64,000 bases of DNA from Rhizobium sp. CIAT894 (GCF_000172795.2 NZ_CP020947.1:3413001-3477000), one strand, 5' to 3'; positions 9,583 to 18,089 are shown, counted from the stretch's first letter. Numbers and translations are program-made. Notes: generated from the sequence alone by a model not told the origin.

Positions 9583-10380
9583 ATGCTGAGGACATTTGAA
9601 AGAGCGGCACTCGAAGCCGGCAGGGCCATTATAACGGTTTTGCGCGAAGGCTTCCCAGTCGCCATGAAAGCCGATGCAAGCCCGGTCACCGTCGCCGACG
9701 AGGAGGCCGAACGCATCATCCTCGCTCATCTCGCCAGGGATTATCCCGAAATACCGGTCGTGGCGGAGGAATCGGTCGCCGCCGGAAAAGTCCCCGACAT
9801 CGCCGGCCGAGGCTTCTTCCTGGTCGATCCTCTCGACGGCACGCGCGAATTCGTCGACGGGCGGCAGGAATTTACCGTCAACATCGCCTATATAGAGAAC
9901 GGCGCCCCGATGGCCGGCATTGTCTATGCGCCGGCGCTCGGGCTCGCCTTCTCGGGAGAGTGCGGCCACGCCGAAAGGCTCGTCGTCACGGAGGATTTCA
10001 CGGTCGGCGCACGCAGCGCAATCACCGTGCGCGAACAGCCGGACGACAGGTTGGCGCTCGCCAGCCTTCGCCACAACAGCCCTGAGACCGGAAGCTTCCT
10101 CGCCCGCCACGCGATCTCCAAATGCACCAATATCGGCTCCTCGCTGAAATTCTGCCTGCTCGCAGAAGGCAAGGCCGACGTCTATCCGCGTTTCACGCGC
10201 ACGATGGAATGGGACACGGCGGCCGGCGATGCGGTGCTGCGCGCCGCCGGCGGTTCGACTGTGACCCTCGACGGAGCGCCGTTGACCTACGGCAAGACGG
10301 GAGCGGCGGCCGATTCCGACTTCGCCAACCCGAACTTCATCTCCTGGGGTGGCAGGAAACACGTCCTCGAACCGGCGTAA
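9583..10380 (+). CDS. pssB: Inositol monophosphatase / CysQ-family phosphatase PssB
   Basis: A 265-residue Mg2+-dependent sugar/nucleotide phosphatase. It shows metal-site motifs VVAEE (residues ~51-55), motif A VDPLDGTREF and motif B WDTAAGDAVLRAAGG. The sequence is CysQ-like (3'(2'),5'-bisphosphate nucleotidase). In R. leguminosarum bv. trifolii the homologue next to pssA is called PssB, reported as an inositol monophosphatase that influences exopolysaccharide synthesis. The context here (directly upstream of a pssA-like gene, same strand) matches. The ATG at 9583 follows AAAAGGA; an in-frame upstream start at 9544 is less likely. The true substrate cannot be told from sequence. Confidence 0.85.
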   Translation: MLRTFERAALEAGRAIITVLREGFPVAMKADASPVTVADEEAERIILAHLARDYPEIPVVAEESVAAGKVPDIAGRGFFLVDPLDGTREFVDGRQEFTVNIAYIENGAPMAGIVYAPALGLAFSGECGHAERLVVTEDFTVGARSAITVREQPDDRLALASLRHNSPETGSFLARHAISKCTNIGSSLKFCLLAEGKADVYPRFTRTMEWDTAAGDAVLRAAGGSTVTLDGAPLTYGKTGAAADSDFANPNFISWGGRKHVLEPA

Positions 10381-11000
10381 TCTCGCGCTGCAGGCGCTGA
10401 CCTCAGACAACGGATAAATCCCTCGCACCGAGCGATGCTTCGTACCCGTCGCTGCCGGGCTCACATGGCTCCGTCTCCTCCTTAAGGCCGCTGCCGGCAC
10501 CGTTTGGAACACGGACAGCTAAAGGGTGTGATTTGCAACGCCAGGATGGATCAAGCGATTCCGGGCGCGAATCCGATTCGCCGAATCTTCCGGACCGAAT
10601 GCTGCCGATCCGCCTTGATTTTGTCATATTGTGATACAGTTTGAACGCAGCCGGGCATCCTCGCCCCAAAAATTTCGCTTAGGATCCGGTTAAAAATATC
10701 GGTTAACGAGTAGCGGTCGCGTGCCGAAACCGCACGTCGGACCACCCCTGGAAGGTCTCGCCAAAGGCCTAGAAACCTTGACGAAATTCCAATTATTAAC
10801 GGAATATCATGAGGTTGCCTCAACTTAACGCAAATGCGAAAGATTTGTTGCGATGCGATATTTCTCTGGACACCATTACACAATTGTCGCATTTTTCCGT
10901 TTTAGTAGGGTTACCAACACCTGAGTGCAGCCCTGGTGACAGGGTTAACCATTGATCGCCTATTGCCGCCGCGCCCCTCGAAGACAACAGAGTACGATCC
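10381..11000 (+). promoter_or_regulatory. Long pssA upstream/leader region
   Basis: These 620 bp contain no plausible gene. AT-rich patches lie at 10620-10650, 10690-10705 and 10790-10920. An imperfect dyad TGTCATATTGTGATACA lies at about 10622-10638. TTAAC half-sites occur near 10701, 10797, 10825 and 10945. For R. leguminosarum bv. trifolii a long pssA upstream region with more than one promoter and RosR, phosphate and carbon-source control is described; the length here agrees, but individual boxes were not verified. Confidence 0.6.
10945..10952 (+). promoter_or_regulatory. TTAACCAT element upstream of pssA (CtrA half-site-like)
   Basis: The octamer TTAACCAT lies 49 bp upstream of the TTG start of pssA. 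The same octamer occurs upstream of ctrA (15131-15138). It matches the short type of CtrA recognition element known in alphaproteobacteria. A second half-site at proper spacing is not present, so binding is only suggested. Confidence 0.35.
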
Positions 11001-11726
11001 TTGAGCATCACGGAACTAAACAACAGCATTTCGACTGACTCCTTCCGGCCGAGCCGCCGCCAGCAGCCGACCCTGAAGGTTCAGACCCCTGTGATCCATA
11101 GCGATGCGCCGCAGGCGCCGCTGATGGACATTGCCCTGAAGCGGGCGTTCGACATCGTTTCGTCGTTGAGCGCCCTCCTCGTCCTTGCCCCCTTCCTTCT
11201 TTTGGTCGCGCTGCTGATCAAGCTCGACAGCCCGGGACCGGTGCTCTTCAAGCAGACCCGCTGGGGCAAGAACTGCAAGGCCATAAAGGTCTACAAGTTC
11301 CGCTCCATGCGGACCGATCTCTGCGATGTCTCGGGTATTGCCCAGACGGTAAAGAACGACCCGCGTATCACCCGTATCGGTGCCATTCTTCGTCGCACGA
11401 ACGTCGATGAGCTGCCGCAGCTGCTGAACGTGCTGATGGGCGACATGTCCGTCGTCGGTCCGCGCTGCCATGCGATCGGCATGCGTGCAGGCGGCATGCT
11501 CTACGAAGAGCTCGTGCCGGAATATCATCAGCGCCACTCCATGCGCCCGGGCATGACGGGTCTTGCCCAGATGCGCGGCCTGCGCGGTCCGACCGATCGT
11601 CCGGCCAAGGCGCGCGCCCGCATCGCCAGCGATCTCTATTACGTCGGCAATTTTTCGATCGTGATGGATATCCGCATCATTGCCGGCACCGTCGTGTCGG
11701 AACTGACCCGCGGAAAAGGCTTCTAA
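11001..11726 (+). CDS. pssA: Exopolysaccharide sugar-phosphate transferase PssA
   Basis: A bacterial sugar transferase of the WcaJ/ExoY type (polyisoprenyl-phosphate hexose-1-phosphate transferase), the priming enzyme of exopolysaccharide repeat-unit synthesis at the inner membrane. Landmarks are a hydrophobic anchor (residues ~50-73), [33 protein letters not shown] and RPGMTGLAQ. Context (downstream of pssB, long leader) points to PssA, which transfers glucose-1-phosphate in R. leguminosarum. The start is uncertain: TTG at 11001 gives 241 residues, while the ATG at 11124 ([10 protein letters not shown]) gives 200 residues; neither has a strong ribosome site. The first 41 residues lack family features. 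Confidence 0.85.
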   Translation: MSITELNNSISTDSFRPSRRQQPTLKVQTPVIHSDAPQAPLMDIALKRAFDIVSSLSALLVLAPFLLLVALLIKLDSPGPVLFKQTRWGKNCKAIKVYKFRSMRTDLCDVSGIAQTVKNDPRITRIGAILRRTNVDELPQLLNVLMGDMSVVGPRCHAIGMRAGGMLYEELVPEYHQRHSMRPGMTGLAQMRGLRGPTDRPAKARARIASDLYYVGNFSIVMDIRIIAGTVVSELTRGKGF

Positions 11727-11752
11727 GCTTTCCGAGAAGACCAGCTGCGTTT

Positions 11753-11797
11753 ACGCATGTAGGCCAAAACTGTGCATCAGTTTTGGCCTACATGCGT
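11753..11797. repeat. Perfect 20-bp inverted repeat after pssA
   Basis: Arms ACGCATGTAGGCCAAAACTG (11753-11772) and its exact complement (11778-11797) enclose the 5-nt loop TGCAT, 26 bp past the pssA stop. There is no T-tract on either side, so it is not a textbook terminator, though a hairpin this strong could end or stabilise the pssA transcript. Confidence 0.8.
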
Positions 11798-11951
11798 TGA
11801 AGCTGAACCTGAAGCGCGCAGTGACACTGCTTGAATGCAAGCCCGGAAGTGTATAGCGGTTTCGGAATAACGACAGGCACGAAGGCAAAGAGCCAAAGAA
11901 ATCGCGCCGGAATGCCCTGGCGGCCGCCTGCGACGGCTGACCGAATCACGC

Positions 11952-12149
11952 TTACGAAGCCCACGCTTCAGATAGCGCCACCGCCAAACGCGGCGAGAAA
12001 TCGAGAATGATCGCGATTACGTCGCCGCTCCTGCCGACCGCAAACCATCGTAAGCATTCGATTTCGCGGCGGCTCAGCTCTCCAATACCCTCCTCTGGGC
12101 CGGCGCCGCGGCAGACATCGCCCGGAAGCTTTCCACAGCCGCAGAGCAC
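11952..12149 (-). pseudogene. Remnant of a LuxR-family regulator (HTH part)
   Basis: On the minus strand a short frame encodes ELSRREIECLRWFAVGRSGD followed by VIAIILDFSPRLAV. This resembles the start of a LuxR HTH (LTPRExECLxWxAxGKSxxxIAxxLxxS...). The C-terminal recognition helix is missing, and upstream coding continues only in another frame with stops. It looks like a decayed quorum-sensing-type regulator. The call rests on one motif. Confidence 0.4.
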
Positions 12150-12517
12150 GCCACCGCCTGCTCTTGCACGGTACAGCTGCCGAGAAGGCGAAAAATGTAT
12201 TGTTTCAGATCAGAGTCGTGCAACGGCATTCTTCAGCCCGTGCCTCGGAAAAGCGTCTTCAAGTGACGGTTTTGCTGATTGGCGGCGACGCCTGCAATTG
12301 ACCGCTCCTCTCACCGAAGATCGGCACGATCCTCTGCTTCATCGCGTTATCACCCTGCCACAACAGAAGAGATCGGCGGCGGCGCACTCAAGGAGACCCC
12401 GCGGACAGTTGTCGATCAACGCGACACGCTAAGAGCCGTGCGGTCGCGCTCCGTGGGAAAGCCATGACCAGATATATATCGAAGCCAGCAAGCATCGCCA
12501 TCTCGCCGAGCCGCTCC

Positions 12518-12571
12518 TTAGAGCATGATGCCGAAAAGTGTGAGCGGTTTTCGGGCGACATCATGCTCTAA
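12518..12571. repeat. RIME-like palindromic element
   Basis: Outer arms TTAGAGCATGATG / CATCATGCTCTAA are perfect (13 bp), with an inner stem CCGAAAA / TTTTCGG around GTGTGAGCG. The core (AAAAGTGTGAGCGGTTTT) matches the rhizobial RIME1-type elements seen again at 27889 and 57415. Confidence 0.75.
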
Positions 12572-12581
12572 CTCTTTAATT

Positions 12582-12633
12582 TAGAACAGGATTCAGATTT
12601 AAGGCCGACCCGGCCTTAAATCATCCTGTTCTA
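12582..12633. repeat. Second nested palindrome beside the RIME element
   Basis: Outer arms TAGAACAGGAT / ATCCTGTTCTA and inner arms TTTAAGGCCG / CGGCCTTAAA are separated by ACC. It follows the RIME-like element by only 10 bp, forming a mosaic of two hairpins. Confidence 0.7.
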
Positions 12634-13037
12634 GCGTCGTTGATCGAAATCCGAAATCCTCGGTCGGCGAAGGCAAAAATGCAGCATTCTCAGCGCCATC
12701 ATCGACTCACCACTCACGTTTATCTTCGTAGCCTCATATTCTCGGGTCGGCACGCTGCTGCCGTCGACGAGAAGCTCGCGCCGAAGCATGCAGAAAAACG
12801 GCTACCCCATCCCACCGACACGAAGCATCAGGCACGAACTGGACTGAAACAGCGGGAAGACCGAGACGAAGTCTGCGTTCATTCTTATATTGGAGCGCTT
12901 GGAAAATTATCCCGGCAGACCGGGTATTATTGACCTCGTATCGCTCCCATGCAGCCGCTGCACGTGGCGGCAGCCGGCTACCCCAAATCCCGGGCCGGGA
13001 GGGCGGCTAAATTTGTTATCAAAGTCTTACGATGGGT
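12634..13037. other. Stretch with no recognisable gene
   Basis: About 400 bp between the palindromes and the sciP promoter. Short open frames exist but their translations (rich in His, Arg and Gln) resemble no family and lack ribosome sites. With 11798-12517 this forms a ~1.2-kb gene-poor zone containing only the LuxR-type remnant and repeats. Confidence 0.5.
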
Positions 13038-13052
13038 TTAGGCAAATTTTAA
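13038..13052 (+). promoter_or_regulatory. Candidate CtrA box upstream of sciP
   Basis: TTAG-N7-TTAA (13038-13052) differs at one position from the full CtrA consensus TTAA-N7-TTAA and lies 52 bp before the sciP start. In Caulobacter the sciP promoter is CtrA-dependent, so the position is biologically sensible. Confidence 0.5.
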
Positions 13053-13103
13053 ATGTGGCAGGCTAGAGTGACGTCCGTGGTCTTGCGTTGTGTAGAGAGT
13101 CCA

Positions 13104-13379
13104 ATGACCGAAATGATACGTCCCCGAGTGAAATATGTCATCGGCCCCGATGGCAGCCCCCTGACGATCGCGGATCTTCCGCCGCCCAATACGCGGCGCT
13201 GGGTGATTCGCCGGAAGGCAGAGGTTGTCGCGGCGGTTCGCGGTGGCCTGTTGAGCTTGGAAGAGGCCTGTGAGCGTTACACGCTCACGGTCGAAGAATT
13301 CCTCTCCTGGCAGTCGTCAATCAACAGCCATGGCCTTGCCGGCCTGCGCACCACGCGCATCCAGCAGTATCGCCACTGA
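13104..13379 (+). CDS. sciP: CtrA inhibitor SciP (DUF1153)
   Basis: A 91-residue DUF1153 protein: conserved N-terminus PRVKYVIGPDGSPLTIADLP, then RRWVIRRKAEVVAAVRGGLL and a small helix-turn-helix (LSLEEACERYTLTVEEFLSW). In Caulobacter SciP binds CtrA and blocks recruitment of RNA polymerase at CtrA promoters. The ATG at 13104 was chosen because it gives the family length and follows AGAGAG; the frame extends upstream to 13053 without conserved sequence. It lies 1.8 kb from ctrA, a neighbourhood usual in alphaproteobacteria. Confidence 0.9.
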   Translation: MTEMIRPRVKYVIGPDGSPLTIADLPPPNTRRWVIRRKAEVVAAVRGGLLSLEEACERYTLTVEEFLSWQSSINSHGLAGLRTTRIQQYRH

Positions 13380-13401
13380 TCGCACCCAGCATCGATGCAA
13401 T

Positions 13402-13869
13402 TTATTTCGGGCCGGACGCATCTCCCATCAGGGAATGCAGAAGGCCCGAAATCATTGACGAGGCCGCGTAGCACCAGAGACCGGGCTGCGTGAAGGCATC
13501 CGCCAGCCCCGTCGTCTTTGCCGCCGCAATGACGATCGCGACCAGCAGCACGTCCATCATTGACCACTTGGACAGATGCGGCACGACGCGACGATAAAAC
13601 AGGCTGCCGGCACCGCCGCCGGCAGCCGTCGCTTCTGCGGCAATCCCGCTCATCTTCAGAAACGGCAGCACGATCGAGACCAGCGCGACGATCGCCGCCA
13701 GCAGTCCATCGCCGCCCTTCCAGAGGGAGGCGACGATTTCGATGAGCGACGGGGTCTGATCGAAAAAATACAGCGTCTCGAAACGGACCAGCGGCAAGAT
13801 GAGGCCGAGCGCCAGGAGGAAGGGCGCTGCCACGAGAAGAGCGGGGCGGATGATCGAAAGCGGGCTCAT
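13402..13869 (-). CDS. Paraquat-inducible protein A-like membrane protein
   Basis: A 155-residue protein with four predicted membrane helices (near residues 9-30, 47-72, 96-118 and 122-142) and the motif SKWSMMDVLLVAIVIAAAKT. That motif is characteristic of PqiA-domain proteins, which are linked to envelope lipid transport (Pqi/Mce systems). Only one PqiA half is present, against two in enteric PqiA, and no pqiB lies next to it. The start at 13869 (MSPLSIIRP) is the first sensible Met; the frame runs further to 13947. Confidence 0.75.
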   Translation of the reverse strand: MSPLSIIRPALLVAAPFLLALGLILPLVRFETLYFFDQTPSLIEIVASLWKGGDGLLAAIVALVSIVLPFLKMSGIAAEATAAGGGAGSLFYRRVVPHLSKWSMMDVLLVAIVIAAAKTTGLADAFTQPGLWCYAASSMISGLLHSLMGDASGPK

Positions 13870-14004
13870 TGCTGCGAACCTCGCGCCCATCCGGCATTTT
13901 TCATGAACACTGCGTCTCCCCCGGGAATTGTTCCATCGGCTTGGCACGACGGCGCCGCCGTGTCACCGTCGGCTGTGATAAATATCTGTGCACTGGGAAA
14001 GACA

Positions 14005-14283
14005 ATGGACATTCGAAATGAGGAAGGCGCCTCCGGCGGCCGTTATACCGCAGAAGTCGAGGGGCACCAGGCGGAGATGACCTATTCGCGCACCTCGCCG
14101 AAGCTCGTCATCATCGATCATACGGCGGTTCCCGATGCCTTGCGCGGCAAGGGCGTCGGCCAGGCATTGGCGCTTCACGCGGTGGAATCGGCCCGCGCAG
14201 GCGGTTGGAAGATCATTCCGCTCTGCCCGTTCTTCAAAGCGCAGGCGCAGCGCCATCCCGAATGGCACGATGTCGTGAACTGA
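14005..14283 (+). CDS. Small GNAT-family N-acetyltransferase (YjdJ-like)
   Basis: A 92-residue compact GNAT-like protein with the acetyl-CoA loop VPDALRGKGVGQALALHAVE (R/QxxGxG/A form) and a C-terminal LCPFFKAQAQRHPEW motif typical of the small YjdJ/GtlR family. The protein is close to family length. The substrate is unknown. The ATG at 14005 follows GGGAAAGACA. Confidence 0.85.
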   Translation: MDIRNEEGASGGRYTAEVEGHQAEMTYSRTSPKLVIIDHTAVPDALRGKGVGQALALHAVESARAGGWKIIPLCPFFKAQAQRHPEWHDVVN

Positions 14284-14347
14284 TCCGCCTGCCTGAGGTG
14301 TCTCGACTTCGGGACGGTGACATGCAAACGCAAAAATGAAACACCAA

Positions 14348-14388
14348 AAGCCATGTATGAAGGACAGCACGCCCGTCATACATGGCTT
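14348..14388. terminator. Hairpin between convergent GNAT and fliJ genes
   Basis: Perfect 13-bp arms AAGCCATGTATGA (14348-14360) and TCATACATGGCTT (14376-14388) with a 15-nt loop lie between two convergent genes. Placement suggests a bidirectional terminator, although no long T-tract follows. Confidence 0.5.
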
Positions 14389-14436
14389 CTCTGAGGCGAT
14401 CCCCGCGGCGCCGAAGCCGGCGCCCGGCGTTTTCTC

Positions 14437-14787
14437 TTATGCCCGTGCGCGAGCGCTGGTGTCACGCTCTTCCAGCGCCGTCGCCCTTGCATATTCCGCC
14501 TGCATTTCTTCGAGCGCCATTTCCAGCGTCTCTTCCTGCATTTTCAGTTCCTTGATCGAAACCTGCAGGTTGTCGGCCCGCTGACGCGCAGCCTTGGCGA
14601 AGGTCGGATAAGCAAAGTGATTCGGGTCTGATATTCCGGACTTCTTTTCCTCGACGACGATCTGGCTCTCCAGATCCTTCGTCATCCGTTCAAATTCGGA
14701 CATCATCATCTGCAACTGCTGCAATTGACGTCGTTTTTCGTTCACCTGAAATTCCTTCAGGCGAACGAGACTCTCTCGCGACTTCAT
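14437..14787 (-). CDS. fliJ: Flagellar export protein FliJ
   Basis: A 116-residue, highly charged, almost entirely alpha-helical coiled-coil protein (MKSRESLVRLKEFQVNEKRR at the N-terminus), as expected for the FliJ chaperone/stalk of the flagellar type III export ATPase. The second of two in-frame ATGs (14787) is favoured because GGGAG lies 8 nt before it. It is divergent from ctrA, and flagellar genes are classic CtrA targets. The ATPase gene fliI is not in this window, so the family call rests on size, composition and location. Confidence 0.75.
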   Translation of the reverse strand: MKSRESLVRLKEFQVNEKRRQLQQLQMMMSEFERMTKDLESQIVVEEKKSGISDPNHFAYPTFAKAARQRADNLQVSIKELKMQEETLEMALEEMQAEYARATALEERDTSARARA

Positions 14788-14992
14788 ACGCATTACTCCC
14801 GTGATGCGAGACCCCGGCTCAACTTGAAACCGCCCTGCGCGCCGCTTTGACACGGTTTGCTAAAAAATTTCCGGCGATATTAACAAATACCTACCGCTGG
14901 TAACCTTTCGTTTACGGGCATCGTTAATGATAGGCCCGATGATTTAAGGGTCGGTAAATGCCGCGGCATGAAGTTCGAACCTTTTCATTGGC

Positions 14993-15057
14993 GAGTCGGA
15001 TGAATCACTTAGCGTCTTTTCCTAATGTTAAAGTTTAGGAAAGCCTTTTTGAGATTC
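14993..15057. promoter_or_regulatory. Cluster of three GANTC (CcrM) sites upstream of ctrA
   Basis: GAGTC (14993-14997), GAATC (15002-15006) and GATTC (15053-15057) lie within 65 bp. GANTC is the CcrM adenine-methylation site, and in Caulobacter methylation state and GcrA time ctrA transcription. The clustering in the promoter is seen directly; the regulatory meaning is by analogy. Confidence 0.6.
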
Positions 15058-15130
15058 CTATTGGAAAACAGAGAAATGGAAAAATTATTTAATAAATTCG
15101 ATACTCCTTGCCAGAGTGAATTAGAATTTG

Positions 15131-15138
15131 TTAACCAT
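15131..15138 (+). promoter_or_regulatory. TTAACCAT CtrA element upstream of ctrA
   Basis: TTAACCAT lies 85 bp before the ctrA start, with TTAG 10 bp upstream of it (TTAG-N6-TTAA, one base short of the N7 spacing). It is a candidate for CtrA autoregulation. Confidence 0.5.
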
Positions 15139-15222
15139 TTCGTGGCAGCTTCCAAATCACGTAGCGTGTTCGGTATCGTGTAGGGGCCAGACCACCTTTC
15201 GGCGGCGGTAAAGGGGATAATT

Positions 15223-15924
<702 letters not shown>

Positions 15925-15955
15925 TTTTCCGATCCCCCCTTATCGGATAACGAAG

Positions 15956-15981
15956 ATCCCGCCCTTCTGGCGGGATTTTTC
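15956..15981. terminator. Rho-independent terminator after ctrA
   Basis: Stem ATCCCGCC / GGCGGGAT with loop CTTCT is followed by TTTTTCG, 32 bp past the ctrA stop. It also lies at the 3' side of the convergent receiver gene. Confidence 0.85.
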
Positions 15982-16129
15982 GTTGGCCGGCCATCGGAAG
16001 CGGCCCCGAGATGAGGACCTCCGGCTGGATCGGTTCAAAATCCTCTCTATCTCGATCAAGGAAACAGAATATCGGCGGCCGGAAGCGCCTGCACTTTCGG
16101 CCTCATGCTGCAGGGGAAGAGAGCTGCCG

Positions 16130-16492
16130 TCAGGCAGCGATCGCGCGGTTTCCGAAGACGGCGGTCAGGATCTTTCGATCGAACGGCTTCAGGAGGAAAT
16201 CAGTGGCACCGGCACGCTTGCCGGCCATCAGCTTCTTCAGATCCGCCTCGACAACGCAGTAGTAGATCTTGACCTCTTTGCCACCGTCCATGGCGCGGAT
16301 GGCGGCGATCAGGTCGAGAGCGCCTTCCATACCGGAATCAACGATCAGATATTCCGGCAGCTCCGCCTGGCAGCGCTGCAGCGCCTCGCCGGCATTGGAG
16401 GCCTCGCTGACGAGAAAATCGAGTTCGGAGAGAATGCGCTTGCCGACCTTGCGGACGATATCCGAATTATCGGTGATCATGAACCTTTGCAT
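16130..16492 (-). CDS. Single-domain response regulator next to chpT
   Basis: A 120-residue stand-alone receiver. The phospho-acceptor D52 (LIVDSGM) and Lys102 (LLKPF) are present. The usual acidic pair is reduced to D8 with N9 (ITDNSD), and the switch Thr/Ser position appears replaced (IYYCVVEAD). It lies 121 bp downstream of chpT on the same strand and is convergent with ctrA. It is neither DivK- nor CpdR-like in sequence. Location suggests it acts in or draws phosphate from the ChpT relay; that is inference. Confidence 0.82.
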   Translation of the reverse strand: MQRFMITDNSDIVRKVGKRILSELDFLVSEASNAGEALQRCQAELPEYLIVDSGMEGALDLIAAIRAMDGGKEVKIYYCVVEADLKKLMAGKRAGATDFLLKPFDRKILTAVFGNRAIAA

Positions 16493-16613
16493 GGGCGCTC
16501 CTTTGCCCCTCGCATTCGTCGCAGCGAGAGGCCTCTTACAACCCTGGAGGATAGGTCCATCTGGCTAAGGAATCGTTACCGTCCGGGCACCGAAACCCAC
16601 CCAGGCTCCAAAA

Positions 16614-17261
16614 TCAGGCAGCGGCGGCCACCGCCGTGAACACCAGCTCTTCTGCGCTGGCGCTGTGATCGAGCGTCATTCCGCATTCCTGCGCCAGCAG
16701 AACGGTATAATAGGGCTGGATCGAATGGGCATCGATCGCCTCTTCGATCGCGCCGGTCGATATCTCGACGAATTTCGGCGGCAAGCGCATCAGCTTGCCT
16801 TTGGCCGTGAGCTTGAACCTGGCATCGAACTCGGGATTCTCAAGCGTCACTTCGAGCACGCCGCCGCGCGGGATGGCGGAATAGGCGACGAGGAAGAGGT
16901 TGAGCAGCAGCTTGACGCGGTTCTTGGCGACGATGGCGCGCGGCCCGTTCCAGATCACCTCGGTCTTCTTCTCGGCGACGGCGAAATCCTTGGCGGCCCG
17001 CTCGGCCTCGCCGGTATCGATCGAAGCGCCGACGGAGCCTGAAGCGCCGAAGGCGAGGCGCGCAAATTTCAGGCGGACGGAAGCGTTGAGCGCGCTGGTG
17101 CGGATCAGGTCCATCGCATCGGCATCGGCACCACCCTCATCGAGGAGTTCCAGCCCATTATTGATCGCACCGACCGGTGAGATGACGTCGTGGCAAACGC
17201 GGCTGCAAAGAAGCGCGGCCAGATCCGGGCCGGACAAGGTGAGATTGGGATTCTTGGACAT
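16614..17261 (-). CDS. chpT: Histidine phosphotransferase ChpT (DUF2328)
   Basis: A 215-residue ChpT-family protein: an N-terminal dimerisation helix pair with the phospho-His motif SRVCHDVISPVGAINNGLEL (His24) and a degenerate HATPase-like C-terminal half. ChpT carries phosphate from the hybrid kinase CckA to CtrA and CpdR. Adjacent ATGs lie at 17264 and 17261; the latter is 6 nt from AGGAG and is preferred. The frame also extends to 17315. No cckA gene lies in the window. Confidence 0.92.
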   Translation of the reverse strand: MSKNPNLTLSGPDLAALLCSRVCHDVISPVGAINNGLELLDEGGADADAMDLIRTSALNASVRLKFARLAFGASGSVGASIDTGEAERAAKDFAVAEKKTEVIWNGPRAIVAKNRVKLLLNLFLVAYSAIPRGGVLEVTLENPEFDARFKLTAKGKLMRLPPKFVEISTGAIEEAIDAHSIQPYYTVLLAQECGMTLDHSASAEELVFTAVAAAA

Positions 17262-17366
17262 CATCGTCTCCTGAGGGGCGGCAACTTCATCGCGCCCGGG
17301 AATATGCTTCATCAAAATTGCGCGAAGTTTGCGATCGTATTCAGTGCCATAATGACACCATATTTG

Positions 17367-17381
17367 GTAAACCGATTGTTA
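17367..17381 (+). promoter_or_regulatory. Possible CtrA site upstream of eipA
   Basis: TAAA-N7-TTAA (17367-17381) lies 76 bp before the eipA start; the right half-site is perfect and the left is imperfect. Brucella eipA is reported to be directly activated by CtrA, which motivates the call. Confidence 0.35.
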
Positions 17382-17456
17382 AGATCATCGGCGCAAAATG
17401 CACCAATCGCCGCGAGCGCTTGCCCGCTCCCAGCCAAACGACGAACGGATGACACC

Positions 17457-18044
17457 ATGCGCCCTCGATTTCCGCACCGATTCATCGGCTTCTGCAGGTT
17501 GCTTTCGGCCCTCGTTTTTTCCTCGCTGATGGTTGCCGGACCCGCCTCCGCCCAGGACAACGGCCAGTATACGATGCAGGAAATCGTCGATGCCGGCCAT
17601 TCCTTCTTCGGCTCCGCCAGCGGCGGCCTTGCCAAAGTCGTCGAGGGTGCCTTCCAGAAATACGGCCTGCCGAACGGCTACATCCTCGGACAAGAGGGCG
17701 GCGGCGCCTTCATCGCCGGCCTGACCTACGGCGAAGGCCAGCTGAACACCAAAAACGCCGGCGAACATAATCTCTACTGGCAAGGCCCCTCGCTCGGCCT
17801 CGATTACGGCGGCCAGGGCTCGCGCGTGATGATGCTGGTCTACGACCTGCCCACCGTCAACGGTATCTATGCCCGCTTCGGCGGCGTCAGCGGCTCGGCC
17901 TATGTGATCGCCGGCTTCGGCATGACCTTGCTCAAGAATAACGACGTGCTTGTCGTGCCGATCCGCACCGGCGTCGGCGCCCGTCTCGGCATCAATGTCG
18001 GCTATCTCAAGATCACCCAGGCGCCGACCTGGAACCCCTTCTGA
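17457..18044 (+). CDS. eipA: Periplasmic envelope protein EipA (DUF1134)
   Basis: A 195-residue DUF1134 protein with an N-terminal signal peptide ending ASA-QD at about residue 33. The mature part has the conserved QEIVDAGHSFFGSASGGLAK and repeated Gly-rich beta strands (GLDYGGQGSRVMMLVYDLP). The Brucella abortus homologue EipA is a soluble periplasmic small beta-barrel needed for envelope-stress resistance and virulence. It is divergent from chpT. The ATG at 17457 is the only start that gives a proper signal peptide. Confidence 0.88.
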   Translation: MRPRFPHRFIGFCRLLSALVFSSLMVAGPASAQDNGQYTMQEIVDAGHSFFGSASGGLAKVVEGAFQKYGLPNGYILGQEGGGAFIAGLTYGEGQLNTKNAGEHNLYWQGPSLGLDYGGQGSRVMMLVYDLPTVNGIYARFGGVSGSAYVIAGFGMTLLKNNDVLVVPIRTGVGARLGINVGYLKITQAPTWNPF

Positions 18045-18066
18045 GGCCGCAGAGCAACGGGGAATT

Positions 18067-18089
18067 GGCCGCCGACCGCATCGGCGGCC
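18067..18089 (+). terminator. GC-rich hairpin after eipA
   Basis: Stem GGCCGCCGA / TCGGCGGCC with 5-nt loop, 22 bp past the eipA stop. The following T-run is short, so termination strength is uncertain. Confidence 0.5.

Larger units (their letters stand above)
14788..15222. promoter_or_regulatory. fliJ-ctrA divergent control region
   Basis: 435 bp without a gene, strongly AT-rich from 15000 to 15160. It contains three GANTC sites and a TTAACCAT element (separate entries), further TTAA-type half-sites near 14880 and 14925, and probably a long ctrA leader. The ribosome site of ctrA is AAAGGGG about 8 nt before its ATG. Confidence 0.7.

Noticed and set aside
12640..12933. 97-codon plus-strand frame in the gene-poor zone
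   Set aside because: No ribosome site, no recognisable domain, and biased composition; listed as gene-free DNA instead.
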